The notes under the pieces: generated by a model
What the model saw: the letters and a program-made list of their open reading frames with translations, nothing else
Database searches by the model: none
Told to the model about the DNA's origin: nothing
Made by a program: the position numbers and the translations under genes
Shown here: one piece after another, positions 47,186 to 57,398 of the stretch
Position numbering within the stretch: the first letter of the stretch is position 1
Layout of the letters: the number at the start of each line of letters is the position of its first letter
Source of the DNA: Cryptomeria japonica
Lineage: Eukaryota > Streptophyta > Pinopsida > Cupressales > Cupressaceae
Length of the DNA: 64,000 nucleotides
Reading direction: 5' to 3'
Assembly (NCBI RefSeq): GCF_030272615.1
Contig: NC_081410.1
Location: 189,863,619 to 189,927,618 of the forward strand

Positions 47186-47520
47186 AAATTTGATTTAGTG
47201 GTTAAGATCTTTGATGGTTTCTCTTGTCCTACTATAGGTTCTATTACTCTTCTCGTTAAGGTTGGTACTAAGTGCTTAGATGTCATTTTTGCTCTAATTC
47301 CTAAATCCTACTTTAGATCAATTTTGTGTGAAGTTGGGACATCCTTGCCCTTGGTTCTCTTCCATGAAAGCGATCCCATCTACCCTTCATAAATGTCTCA
47401 GATTTCTTCATTATGACAAAATCTTAACTATAAATCATAGCATGTACCCTGTACCAACCCATACATGCACTAGTTCAAAACTTCAACAACAAGTAAGTTG
47501 GACTTTTAGTTTTAATTCAC
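47186..47520 (+). pseudogene. Ty3/gypsy protease fragment nested in the hAT
   Basis: Two overlapping frames give VVKIFDGFSCPTIGSITLLV with VKVGTKCLDVIFALIP and, after a shift near 47320-47340, SSMKAIPSTLHKCLRFLHYD with KILTINHSMYPV. This matches the C-terminal half of Tat-type retropepsins and parallels the protease remnant at the window start (LLGHPLIHE, AVPSTYHQCIKFPHNG). The catalytic Asp half is missing. It is either a scar of a retroelement that inserted into the hAT or captured sequence. Confidence 0.7.
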
Positions 47521-48009
47521 TTGTTTTTCGCGAGATAAACATCTTTTTTTTATGTATTTATAAAATTATAATCAACCAATGTATAAATAATTAATGGAAT
47601 GGACTGAAGTTTTTATATATATATATTGAATATAGAGGAAGAAGCATTACATAAAAAAGATCACAATATTAAATTTATTTCCATTGTTTAACAAAATATT
47701 GAAATAATGTAGCTCATAGACAAAAAACATTTGAAAAAATTTCATTAATAAAAATGAAATAGAAACATTTTTATATCCATAAGACTCTAAGAGGCAAACT
47801 GAAACAAACTGGAAGTTGAAAAATTATCATTAATATTTATGCTTTGGAAATCTACAATTTTTACATGTCTGAGACTTGAGTCCCTCAAAAACTTTAAAGC
47901 CAAAATGAGTGAGCCACTCAGCCAATGAGGTTTCGAGGACATAGGCAAAAAAATAACTACTAGGGGGTCGGGGCTAGGGCACAAGTAGTGGATGGTTTAC
48001 AACTTTACC
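47521..48009. other. Spacer, no supported gene
   Basis: AT-rich to 47780. 47780-48009 is the 3' flank of the 191-codon ORF on the minus strand and would include its 3' UTR. Confidence 0.5.
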
Positions 48010-48585
48010 CTAAGAATTTGGCCCTCCTTCCATGTAGAATTCTTCAGACAGCATAAGTTGAGAGAATTCTTCAAGCCACATGTAGTTTGGAAAGTCGTCC
48101 AGGAGCAACCATTTCCGAAGAAAGTCCCTGCCAATCCGTGCCCATTTCTGGTGATGCGTCAAGTGCTCCGCATTCAGGTTCAGAAGAAACGGTTGCCTAG
48201 CCACTTGCACTGTTTGGTCAGGGAGGAGAAGCTTGGATAATTCACTCGCCCAAGGGATCCCCACCCCTACTTCTGCAAGGACAACAATAGTAATGTCGTC
48301 TCCAAGGAAGTCTTCCTTAAACACCTTCCTCAATAGCATCAACATATCCACCTTGTCTCCTCTAAGGTCCAGAAGAGACGCCAAGAACCGGGATGTAATG
48401 TCCGTGTTAACACGGTATCTATTTTCATTTCCTAGAAACTCTCTGCCCAACAACATTCGCACAACCTCATTGGTGAACGACCCAACCTCCTTGCAGACTG
48501 ATTGGATGGTTGGGTCTCTAACGGAGCCCAGAAAGGCCCTCCGGTTCTCTGCAGAAATGATTCTCAAGTGGATGGGAGTGTCCAT
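48010..48585 (-). CDS. Unknown 191-residue protein, intact ORF inside the hAT
   Basis: Open from ATG 48585 (MDTPIHLRIISAENRRAFLG) to TAG 48010 with no defect, in contrast to every other coding remnant of this window. Seen: charged, probably all-helical protein with VVRMLLGREFL, NRYRVNTDITSRFLASLLDL, LLRKVFKEDFLGDDI, LLPDQTVQVARQPFLLNL, AEHLTHHQKWARIGRDFLRK and PNYMWLEEFSQLML. No signal peptide, membrane helix or known catalytic motif. It lies about 1 kb from the right end of the hAT. A TATA-like ctatttatatacg sits about 140 bases upstream. The broken ORF at 12176-12871 aligns with it without gaps over about 86 positions (FLG.V.D, LG.E, RYR.N, D(F/Y)L, GI), so it belongs to a repeated gene family. 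No function assigned. Confidence 0.7.
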   Translation of the reverse strand: MDTPIHLRIISAENRRAFLGSVRDPTIQSVCKEVGSFTNEVVRMLLGREFLGNENRYRVNTDITSRFLASLLDLRGDKVDMLMLLRKVFKEDFLGDDITIVVLAEVGVGIPWASELSKLLLPDQTVQVARQPFLLNLNAEHLTHHQKWARIGRDFLRKWLLLDDFPNYMWLEEFSQLMLSEEFYMEGGPNS

Positions 48586-48720
48586 CTTGAGAAATCAGAT
48601 TAACAAATTAAACAACCTGAGCCTATAAACCTAAACCAGGGGAAGAATTTAAATACCGTGAGCTATGATGATTTATCTACCAAATGGCAAAGGCTAATTG
48701 AAGATGAAAGAAGCAGAGAT

Positions 48721-48733
48721 CGTATATAAATAG
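48721..48733 (-). promoter_or_regulatory. TATA-like box upstream of the 191-codon ORF
   Basis: Minus strand reads ctatttatatacg about 140 bases before ATG 48585. It is followed by a leader containing tcatcttcaattagcc. Confidence 0.4.
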
Positions 48734-48739
48734 TTGAAG

Positions 48740-49189
48740 CTCTTGATTGTAATAATTACTTCTCTAACCGTATTAATTGCTTTAAATTTTTTTAAATCTT
48801 TCGTATCTCTACAAATCTTTCCCATAAATGCACTAGTGTGCGAAATTGGAAACAACTATAAACCAATACCACATTGGAAGTCGTGGGGATAGAGTGGATT
48901 GCAATTAGTGAATAGATATATATTAAATGACCGAAATTATCAATCGTGACATTTGATACATGTCTATTGAATCCAATTCCATTCCAGGCACTTTCTGGTG
49001 AGCTATGTTCTCTTCAGAAAAATGGACCGAAATAAAACTTCAGCCATTGATCTACGATCATCGAACGGTTTAAAATCATTGATGGATTTTAGGTATGTGT
49101 CACCCTTCACGTGTCAAAGAGGCCACACTTATTGATACATCGTGCAAAGTCCAAACTCAATGTGATGTGATGTGCCTTGTCTATTAAAG
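48740..49189. other. Spacer near the right end of the hAT
   Basis: No gene. Contains cattgatctacgatcatcgaacgg at about 49030, a motif style also seen in the triplicated block (gttgatcttt.ttcatccaa.gga). Confidence 0.4.
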
Positions 49190-49599
49190 GCAATGAATTC
49201 ATGAAATCGCCAATAAATTATATATTTTTCCATAAATAACAAAATATTCACTAAAACAAATTAAATAATTTTCAAGTGGTGGATAAAAATCGCCATTACA
49301 TTTAAATAATTTTTCCTTCGGAGTAAAAAATTTCACCCATACAATTATATATTTGTTCTTTTTAACAAAAATTATTCGCCTCCTACAATATATATTTTCC
49401 CCATAGAACAACGTATTATTCACTAGAAATTTATGGAATTTTCGTACCCTAGAAAAAAATCACCAATACAAAATAATTTTTTCCCCTATTTTGAAAAAAA
49501 AATTCACCATCAATATGAAAATTCCCCCTCGAAAATAATGTCTAATTCGCTAGGATTTTAAACAATTGCCTGGGGGGTGGTTTCTTAAAGTTATCCCTG
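49190..49599. promoter_or_regulatory. Right subterminal region and TIR of the hAT
   Basis: About 400 bp with scattered atcgccaat, atcgccatt, attcgcctcc, attcaccat and attcgctagg words similar to those at the left end, separated by AT-rich spacers of about 40-60 bases. It ends with the inverted TIR at 49586-49599. Confidence 0.65.
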
Positions 49600-49607
49600 G
49601 TGGGACC
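49600..49607. other. hAT target site duplication, right copy
   Basis: GTGGGACC, identical to 36849-36856. Host-LTR homology resumes immediately to the right (on the minus strand AGACATCGAATCCACCTGG). Confidence 0.9.
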
Positions 49608-50083
49608 AGGTGGATTCGATGTCTGGTTGCAATCGGACACCAAAACACGTTGTATACAAACGTGTATACATATAAATCTCTAATCTCAACTAGTGATAGG
49701 AAATTATGGCATTGTATGGAGCTCACAAATGAGTAATAAGAAATCATTCCTATCACTCTAAACCCCAAGCAAAACATGCATAGAATCTCACATCATTAAT
49801 AATCAATGATATCACCACAATATAAATTAACATCACACAATGAATCATCAAAACAAAATCCATAACATAAGTATCTTAATTCTAACATCAATATCCAACT
49901 CAATGAAATATATCAATAATCATGTCCTAAAATACATAAGCAACGTAACATAGCCTAAAACAAGGATCACGTGAATGTAATCATTCACATAGATTAGTGA
50001 AATGAACCATACAAAACAAATCAAACATAGTCTAATAAATCAAAGTAGCATGTATATGAAGTAAAGGATTGAGGGGCATTACT

Positions 50084-50429
50084 TAATATTGGTTTGAAAA
50101 TTGATAAATCCTGATTGAATGGTCATTACAAGATAAATGAAGTCAAAACATTAATAAATTGGCTATTATATTGAATAGTATTGTCATGGTACAAAAATAT
50201 GACCATGTGGGTGTACTATAAATATGGTGAAATTTGAGATAAAATTATTTATTAGCATTATAACATTAAAATTACTTAATAAATAACCCTATGAAACATG
50301 TTTTTATAGAGCTAATAGATAGATAAACATACAAAAACATAGAAACTATTAATACTTAAATTATAGAATAAAGATAAAGGATAAACTTAATAATCCCTAA
50401 AATATGGTACACAAATGAAAAAAATTAAG
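50084..50429. other. AT-rich flank of the nested LTR, no gene
   Basis: Begins with the right TAATA target duplication of the nested LTR (50084-50088). Nothing else recognisable. Confidence 0.5.
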
Positions 50430-51110
50430 GATAGTTTATAATGGATAAAGTTCAAGGAATTCAATTTTGGTCTTTACAACCTTAATCTTTTGCTTATTTA
50501 TCCAACTCATTACATCACTAAATAAGCTAAATATGTAGCCATTGGTAGACTTTCTACTATTGGTATCATTTATCCAATCTGAATTAACACAAACTTGTAT
50601 ATCCATTGAGTGATGGTCCTTTAGAACAACAACATGATAAAATATGGAATGATCAACAGTGTCATGCAAATATTTAAAGAACATCTTCACTACAACCTAA
50701 TGTTTTGATCCAAGTTTAGACATGTATTGTCTTAAGATACCACTACTACAATAATATATAATTTGGTAAGAACATTATCCTATAGAAGACTTCCAATTGT
50801 AATAGCATAAGTAATTGGACTTATCTTCTCCATCCCGACAAGTGTCTTATGACATTGCTCAATTAAAAGCTTAGCTCCTAGAAAATCAAAACAATCACTA
50901 GTTATTCTTGGCCATATTGAAATAATGCAAAATAAATTGAGCATACTTCTTGTAACCAATCCTGATTTTTTAAAATATTTCCATCTTATCCAATTTCCAT
51001 TCAAATGATATACTTGGTAGCCTCTAATTCATTCATTTTAAATTGTAATGAAAGTTGAGATACCAAGTTATGAAATTTTCCTTATCATTACTAAATATCA
51101 ACATATCGAG
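50430..51110 (-). pseudogene. Ty1/copia pol remnant (end of RT and RNase H)
   Basis: The minus strand shows the end of copia RT (FKMNELEATKYII near 51060; GMEKISPITYAITIGSLL, 50830-50780). After decay comes copia RNase H (50690-50436): LHDTVDHSIFYHVV, MDIQVCVNSDWINDTNSRKS, TNGYIFSLFSDVMSWINKQK. The RKST.GY.FSL...SW..K signature is diagnostic of copia RNase H. Numerous frameshifts and stops. No LTR could be placed. Confidence 0.85.
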
Positions 51111-51337
51111 CCATCATGATAAAATGATTAATTTTCTATTATTATTAAAAGAAAAAATATGCCTTACTCATGATTAAAAACAACCCAAAGACAAATGAAT
51201 CAAAAAAAACATACCATATTATAACAGACTAACTTAAACTAGAAAAGGATTTCTTCAACCAACAAACCATGTTTTCCTTACCTTCTTAATTGTCAGAATT
51301 AGTTAAATTTGTATTTGCCAAAATAAATAAAATAGTC

Positions 51338-52790
51338 AAGTTTTTTTTGGTGGGGGACATAAAAAATAAAATTATATCAAGAAAAACTCAAGTACATGAA
51401 TTATATAGACAATAGGATTTCCAAATGATCATAGCCATCACCAAACAAAAGAAAAGAAGAATCCACCTAGGATCCTACAAAACCAACTATCTAAGAAAGC
51501 AAGATACCTACATTTCCAACAAATATTCATCACAATCCAACCAGACATACCAAAATCATACTATCCTATCCTCATCAACAATTTGAAGAGGCATTTGTGT
51601 GCTTTTGATCAAGATGTTTCTGATTCTCCCCCAACCAATCATTTGCTTCCTCTAAAGCTCATTTGGCTAATCAATCATAATCCCTATTCCACTCCCTTGG
51701 AAAATGAATAGAGGATTTGAGTTCAAAATTAGTAGGTAAATGAAGGATTTGTTTAACTACTAAGGCCGATCCCCAAGAGAAATCATGAAAGTTTCAATTA
51801 TTTGGAAGACTGATGAGAATCACAAAACCGCCTCACAAACAATTTTATTGTAGCCTCTATATAGGCTTTCTCAAGACCATAAAAGTGAAGCCCATGCTTC
51901 CATCTGATTTTTTGAATGAGTACCCGAGGAGGAAGAGAGGAAAAATTGAATTGCACCAGAAGAATTAGGGCCAATTACGCCAATATCGATAGCACCCAAG
52001 ATTCCCCTTGAGGACGCATCAATATTAATTTTAGGAAACTGCTAAAAGGAGGAGACCACTTAGCAATTCAATACACATGCTTGGTAGGTTGAGACTGGGA
52101 AGAATTCCTAAACTATTAAGAAGGGACAAAAAAATAGCTCTAGGACATTGGATATACGAAGATTCAAAGACTTCAAAGGGCTTCAATACAAAACATTGCC
52201 TCAATAGTCTCCTTAAGTATGTTCTTTATTTTAAGCCACAATTGGATTACGTCCTTTCTTTCAACATGAATTATACAATGAAATAACCCAAGTAGCTAAT
52301 AAGTTTCCTAGGCTATTCCAAAATTCACTCAAAGTGATAGGATGGGAAACCAGTGTATTCCATATTTGCCACTAGAGATTCCAAGGATATGTAGAAAAGG
52401 TGCCACTAGAGATTCCAAGGATATGTAGAAAAGGGGCAAGAAAGAAAAAGATCATTTTTCTCATTTACCACATAGAAAGCATATCGATGGTTCTTCAAAT
52501 GCTCTCTTATGTATGTCCTCCCATGTGAGGCACCTATTTTGACTCACCAACCATAAAAAGTAATTGCATTTAGACCAACCAAAATTATTCCAATTTTTTT
52601 CCTATATAGGAAATTCAACACATCTACCATTCCAAATCTCCAAAGCCTATTAACAAACCTTGATAGAGTACTCACCTTTAGTGTAATTTCCCTAATTATA
52701 AAATATGAACCGTTGATTATATTTTTAGAAAGGGACAATAAATTAAACCAATATATTATCACATCAATCTCTCTCAACATAAAAAAATCA
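51338..52790 (-). pseudogene. 5'-truncated plant LINE: zinc knuckle, RNase H and poly(A) end
   Basis: Minus strand from about 52780: RLWRFGMVDVLNFLYRKK, a decayed zf-RVT region ending in LFLSCPFSTYPWN (about 52455), then RNase H from about 52030 (KINIDASSRGILGA, SKNQMEAWASLLWS) and PREWNRDYD with a stop-broken LAK...ALEEANDWLGENQ (about 51680-51610). A 3' UTR of about 250 bp ends in tgtcccccaccaaaaaaaa on the minus strand (51338-51356). The RNase H shows the ID.SSRG and N.MEA.A blocks of plant L1 elements. Several stops; 5' truncation is typical of LINE insertion. Confidence 0.8.
52367..52434. repeat. 34-bp tandem duplication within the LINE remnant
   Basis: tgccactagagattccaagg... (34 bp) at 52367-52400 and 52401-52434, identical. 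Confidence 0.9.
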
Positions 52791-53944
52791 GATTTAAAGA
52801 TAATTATATTCTTTCATTGCAAATTTATCAAAACAATGTATGCAAAAATAGAGAGATTGAAACCCAAATTGATTCCCAACACAATAAACTAAAAAATATT
52901 ATTACTTAGTATTTTTTGTAGAAATATAGAGATAATACATTCATCTTCATGGACAACAACTTCTACAACAAATCCCCAAACTTTATCTATGCAAACCCAC
53001 GACTAATAACTACAAAACACCCAAAAGCTTAAAAATGCTCTAGAAACCCTTCAAATTGAGATTAAATCAAAATGTCATGTTGGATTATAGATTTTGGATA
53101 TGAAATACATAATACTATTAATATGAAAGTTTTGAAATCAAACCTTATAGCCACTGCAAAATACAAACTAAATAGGATGAGCACAGAGTGTGCAAATCAC
53201 CCAAAAACACATAAAACCTCACTAAAACCTCACCATACTTTAACAATTTTGTCTCGATGCCTAAAGGAAAGTATGAAAAATAACACAACATAAAACCCAC
53301 ATTCTCATACGAAAAATAGCTTCTAAATATCAAAATACCCAACAAAACACTACAAACTGCACCACAACACTTGTAAAACAAAATACTGCAACACACTACA
53401 AACTACCAATAGAACTCTAACAATCTCACACAATGGTAATCTTTGAATGAGATTACTCTCATTAATATTTTAATGATATATCTCTCAACCTTAGATCACC
53501 ATGGAAACCTTGAACATCCCACTCAAAAGTCTCTATCTCACTTGTTTAAATATATAGAGGATCAAAACCAAATAACCCCTTATTGAAAAATAAACAAATA
53601 AATATAACTTCAATTAATTTACCTCCAAATAAGATTTCTAATATATACCATGCAAGATTTCGGACTAAAATTAGAAAACATCTTCCACTATGACAACCTG
53701 TCATAATTGTCATGGTCATTAACATCTCCTAAGTTGGCTCCAATATAATAATAATTATTTTAATATTTATTTATCCAAATGATATGAGTTCAGATGGAGC
53801 AATATAAATATTGAATAAATGTTTTATCTTGATGTATCCTATAATAGTCAACTTACTATTTTTGGCCAATAGGGACTTACTATACATAGTAAGTGTTATC
53901 TTTGGAAAAGGGACGTGATATTTAGGGCTAAGATCCTAAGGAAG
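52791..53944. other. AT-rich sequence, no supported gene
   Basis: Short frames at 53072-53293 and 53145-53396 are low-similarity and overlap each other on opposite strands. Nothing recognised. Confidence 0.5.
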
Positions 53945-53949
53945 AATAT

Positions 53950-54361
53950 TGTAAGAGTCGGTATAGAATGCTCTATACCATGCAAGATTAGCTAGCCACC
54001 CAAGACCTATGCACTTCATGAAAGCACAAGAGAGATCAACAATGAAAGAATAATGACATTCTATCAAAGATGTACATGATAGATTATAATAGAATGAATT
54101 ACAAGATATATAATATTACAAAAGGGGCCCCTTGGTTATATAGGCCAAGATGAACAAAGGGTTGCACAAGATTATGTCACAAGTCTTAATCTTATGAATT
54201 GCGACATAAAGGGATAACTTATCCACTTAAGGTGGAAAAATAATATTTATCCACCATAAGTGGAAAGAATCATATGTGACCCTAAAGTAAGCTTAAGTAA
54301 CATGTGTGATTAGAATCTAGGTGTCAAACTTGGTAGGTACAATACTTATTTCACACCAACA
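53950..54361 (-). mobile_element. Solo LTR, copia-like (412 bp, minus strand)
   Basis: Minus strand begins TGTTGGTGTGAAATAAG and ends CGACTCTTACA. Perfect 5-bp duplication AATAT (53945-53949 and 54362-54366). A TATA box (cctatataacc on the minus strand, + 54134-54144) lies about 220 bp from the LTR start. No internal sequence follows on either side, so it is a solo LTR. Confidence 0.9.
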
Positions 54362-54366
54362 AATAT

Positions 54367-54785
54367 AGTAATCTTCCAAAGAATCAAAAATTATATTGGA
54401 CAAAATAGAAGCAAGGGGTTACTTGTCTACCATAGAATCTCCCCTAGGGTAAATTGTTGGATCCTTCTATCCATTGAGAACAAGATCTCCTCAAATCATT
54501 CTCTATATTAAAATCTACACATGAGATAATCTTGCCACCAAGGAGGTACCACGAAGAGGTTGAAGATGAGGAGAGGAAGATAAAATAGGGGGTGATTGTC
54601 TCAAGAATCATCTCAAAATAGAGCTTCGTTCCCTTGGGGAATAATCCAGAACAAATCTTTTTTAATGATCCCAACACTCTTCTTTAGAGTATCCCAGATA
54701 ATTGATTCTTTTCTCTTCAATTGCAAGCAAGGTATAACATCGTCAACTACCCCACTCAAATATTTGAAGTTAAGGAGTTAGGCCC
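54367..54785. other. Flanking sequence between solo LTRs, no gene
   Basis: The frame at 54444-54677 (minus) has no family signature. The sequence is ancestral flank into which the next LTR inserted. Confidence 0.4.
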
Positions 54786-54790
54786 AAGAC

Positions 54791-55738
54791 TGTTGGCAAT
54801 TGAAACTCATTTGGTGCATTTTGATGATTGATTATTGGTTTAGGGTTGTCATTGATGGAAACTCTTCTTATGATTCCTATCCGTTAATCACATATCTTGA
54901 TATTTGGAAGTGGATGTGAACTAGTAGCCAATTAACCAATATTTCAGGTTGAGAAGAGCAGTTTTGGTCTGGAAGCTTTCCGGTGATTGTGGTGTTATGA
55001 ATCGTGCATGGGATGATGGGGTCGACATAGAGACATCATTTTATCATTGATTTGTTGATCCATATTTGTTTTTGGTGATTCAGTCAAGCCGACTCATGAT
55101 TACACGTTTACATCAACAGGTCGACTAGATAAATGATTATTTTGTGATTGCGGATATATAAGACCGGTACAAAAGATCTTTTTGGTGTGTGGCATGAATG
55201 ATATGCAAGCGAGTGGTGATTGATAATCCGTTGTAGCGTAGTTTTACGTGTGCATTCTTGATCCGGTGGTTGATTGAGACAAGAAATAGAGCAGAGTTGC
55301 AGAGCAGATACAGTCAGAGATTTGGCACTTAACCAGAACTCATCAAGCATTGTTAGATGATATTTTGGAGGTTTTTCATTGTATTTCATTATTGTAATTG
55401 ATTAGTAAGGCAGTGAGCCTTCCGGGGTTGTAGCCATTATTGTAATTGAGCATTGAGCTCTAGGCAGTGTGTCTGAAAGCTTGTGCATTCCCCCTCATGT
55501 AATATTGTTTTGCTATTGGTCATAGTGGAATAATATTGAAGGTTCAAATCCCACCGTGGTTTTTCCCATTTGGGTTTCCACGCAAAAATCTTGGTGTTAT
55601 GATTTTGTGGTTGGTTGTTTTGAGTTTTTGCATTTCAGTTTCATGCTTATGCTTTCAATGGTTTAAAATTAAATTAGAAAATATGATAACCGGTAGAACA
55701 CTGATTCACCCCCCTCTCAGTGTTCCTTGATTCCAACA
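54791..55738 (+). mobile_element. Solo LTR, copia-like (948 bp)
   Basis: Starts TGTTGGCAATTGAAACTC and ends TTCACCCCCCTCTCAGTGTT...TTCCAACA, a terminal layout seen in large plant copia (SIRE/Maximus-type) LTRs, with inverted TGTTGG/CCAACA ends. Flanks AAGAC (54786-54790) and AAGGC (55739-55743) form a target duplication with one mismatch. Downstream there is no PBS or internal region, and flanking sequence resumes. Leader motifs include cattgtatttcattattgta. Confidence 0.85.
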
Positions 55739-56779
55739 AAGGCTACCCTAGGTTTTTAAAAGGAAGTTAAGGTAGTAGAACAACTTCCTATAGCAATCTT
55801 GAGAGGAGGGTAATGCAAAAAAATTAGATCTTTACAATAGTTATTGTAGTGCCCCTCCCTAATTTATCTTGTCTTTTGTACATCAAAGGAATATATTAAT
55901 CTAGCTTAGTCTAATTTATGATGATTTGATGGTATCATGTTATATACTAACCCTATTTCATGATTGTATTGGATATGATGATGGATCTATATTTGATCAT
56001 TATTCATGATGAATCATATTGCTTATGGGATTTGATGACATTATGATTATGCTAACCCTACTCTATGATTATGTTGACTGTGTTGATGCTACGATGTTTG
56101 TGATTGTCTTCTAGTGTCTTCGCGATTAGAGACGATGTCATACCACTCATTGTGAGCACGATATGACGTTGTGATTCTCTATCACTTGCTTGATCATTTA
56201 TGATGTATATATATTGTATATATGTTGTATTGTGTTTAGTGGTGGATTCAAGATTGCAGGTACTAGACATCGACTCCACCTGGTCTCACAAGTTTTGAGC
56301 ATGTATTTATCCCAATGGCAAGTTGTTGGAGATGGCATGTGTTTCCCTCTCATACTCTAGGCTTAAGTTAATACCCTTGTCAATTAGTGTCTTGGCTTGA
56401 GTCGTTGGTTTGCGTCATGTGGTATGTTGTTCAACCTTATGCCAAGTTGCCTTTTGAGTTTGTGATTATTTATTAATTAATAATTAATCGGTTTATATAG
56501 TTTATAAATATTAAATTAAATCAATGGATGACATTAATATTTAATATTAATGTGTGATTATTGTTATTATTGGAAAATTATTACTCATTAATGTTTATTT
56601 TATTGATTTATATTTTATTGGTTATTTGGAATTGTGTAAATTAATTAATCAATTACTACATATAGTCATTGGTGTAAATCATTAAATAATGGTTAGTACG
56701 AATACAATATTTATACATATTTATTTTCTAGGAGTTTATAATTAATTAATAATTAATTGGTGGAATTATATTAGTTGAG

Positions 56780-57180
56780 CATTTATGCTTATCAGCACAA
56801 CCATTTATTTATTTATTTATTATTTATTTGATTATTTTATATGTATGTGGGAGATATTTATAGTATTGAGTTTAACTTATATTGGCTAGAGCATTTATAT
56901 GTATTTGTACATTTAATTATTTGTTTATTGTTTATCTATTTATTTATTTTTGGCTCATCTATTTATCGATTATTTATTATTTATTTATATTGGTTTTGAT
57001 TTATTATTTGAGCTTTTGATTTATTGGATTATTTATTTATTTATTTATTTATTTATTGTTTAATTACTGGATGGGTATGCATTTATCTTCTTTAATGATT
57101 ATTTATTTATTTATTTATTTATTGTTGGATTATTTATTGTTTATCTAATTATTTATTGTTTTGATTATTTATTTATTTGC
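56780..57180. repeat. (TTTA)n-type AT-rich block of the giant LTR
   Basis: Runs of atttatttatttattt interrupted by attgttgg/ggattattt words. The homologous block of the sister LTR (24840-25165 and beyond) has received insertions. Confidence 0.9.
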
Positions 57181-57365
57181 TAGCATTTATGTACGTGCCC
57201 CTTGTTATGATTGGCCCTCTTGGGAGTTGTGATTGTGAGGATAATATTATTTAATTATTTATCTATTTATTTATGTTAATTGTGGTTTTATATTTAATTA
57301 AAGCATTTATTTATATTACCTTTGATTTATTTTATTGGGCTTTAATTTATTATTATTGTTTATTA

Positions 57366-57397
<32 letters not shown>
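57366..57397. repeat. (ATT)n microsatellite
   Basis: About eleven ATT units just right of the (TTTA)n block, inside the giant LTR. Confidence 0.9.

Positions 57398-57398
<1 letters not shown>

Larger units (their letters stand above)
36857..49599 (+). mobile_element. Giant hAT transposon (12,743 bp) with cargo ORFs
   Basis: Bounded by a perfect 8-bp target duplication GTGGGACC (36849-36856 and 49600-49607), the size hAT transposases make. Terminal inverted repeats CAAAGATTACTTTA (36857-36870) and, inverted, CAGGGATAACTTTA (49599-49586) match at 11 of 14. Both subterminal regions are dense in TCGCC/GGCGA words. The sister LTR at 55845-60640 has the unoccupied site GGTCTCACAAG (about 56282), and the flanks on both sides of this element match that LTR, so the boundaries are supported independently. 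Contents: broken hAT transposase (plus), broken 1,330-codon cargo gene (minus), triplicated block, gypsy protease fragment and an intact 191-codon ORF (minus). Confidence 0.88.
23337..50083 (-). mobile_element. Giant-family solo LTR (minus strand) interrupted by three nested transposons
   Basis: The plus strand starts TGTAACGCCCTACCC at 23337 and ends GGGGCATTACT at 50083. The flanking 5-bp duplication is perfect, TAATA (23332-23336 and 50084-50088). Its own sequence survives as 23337-25165, 34075-34215, 36494-36856 and 49608-50083, about 2.8 kb. On the minus strand these pieces are collinear with the plus-strand LTR at 55845-60640. Shared landmarks include AGACATCGA.TCCACCTGG, CACATGGT.GGGTGGT, GTGATAA.ATTAATAA followed by GGGTTGGGT, and the AT-rich ttatttattg block. 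No internal region or second LTR is found, so it is a solo LTR. Inserted into it are a LINE, a copia-like element and a hAT transposon. Confidence 0.85.
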
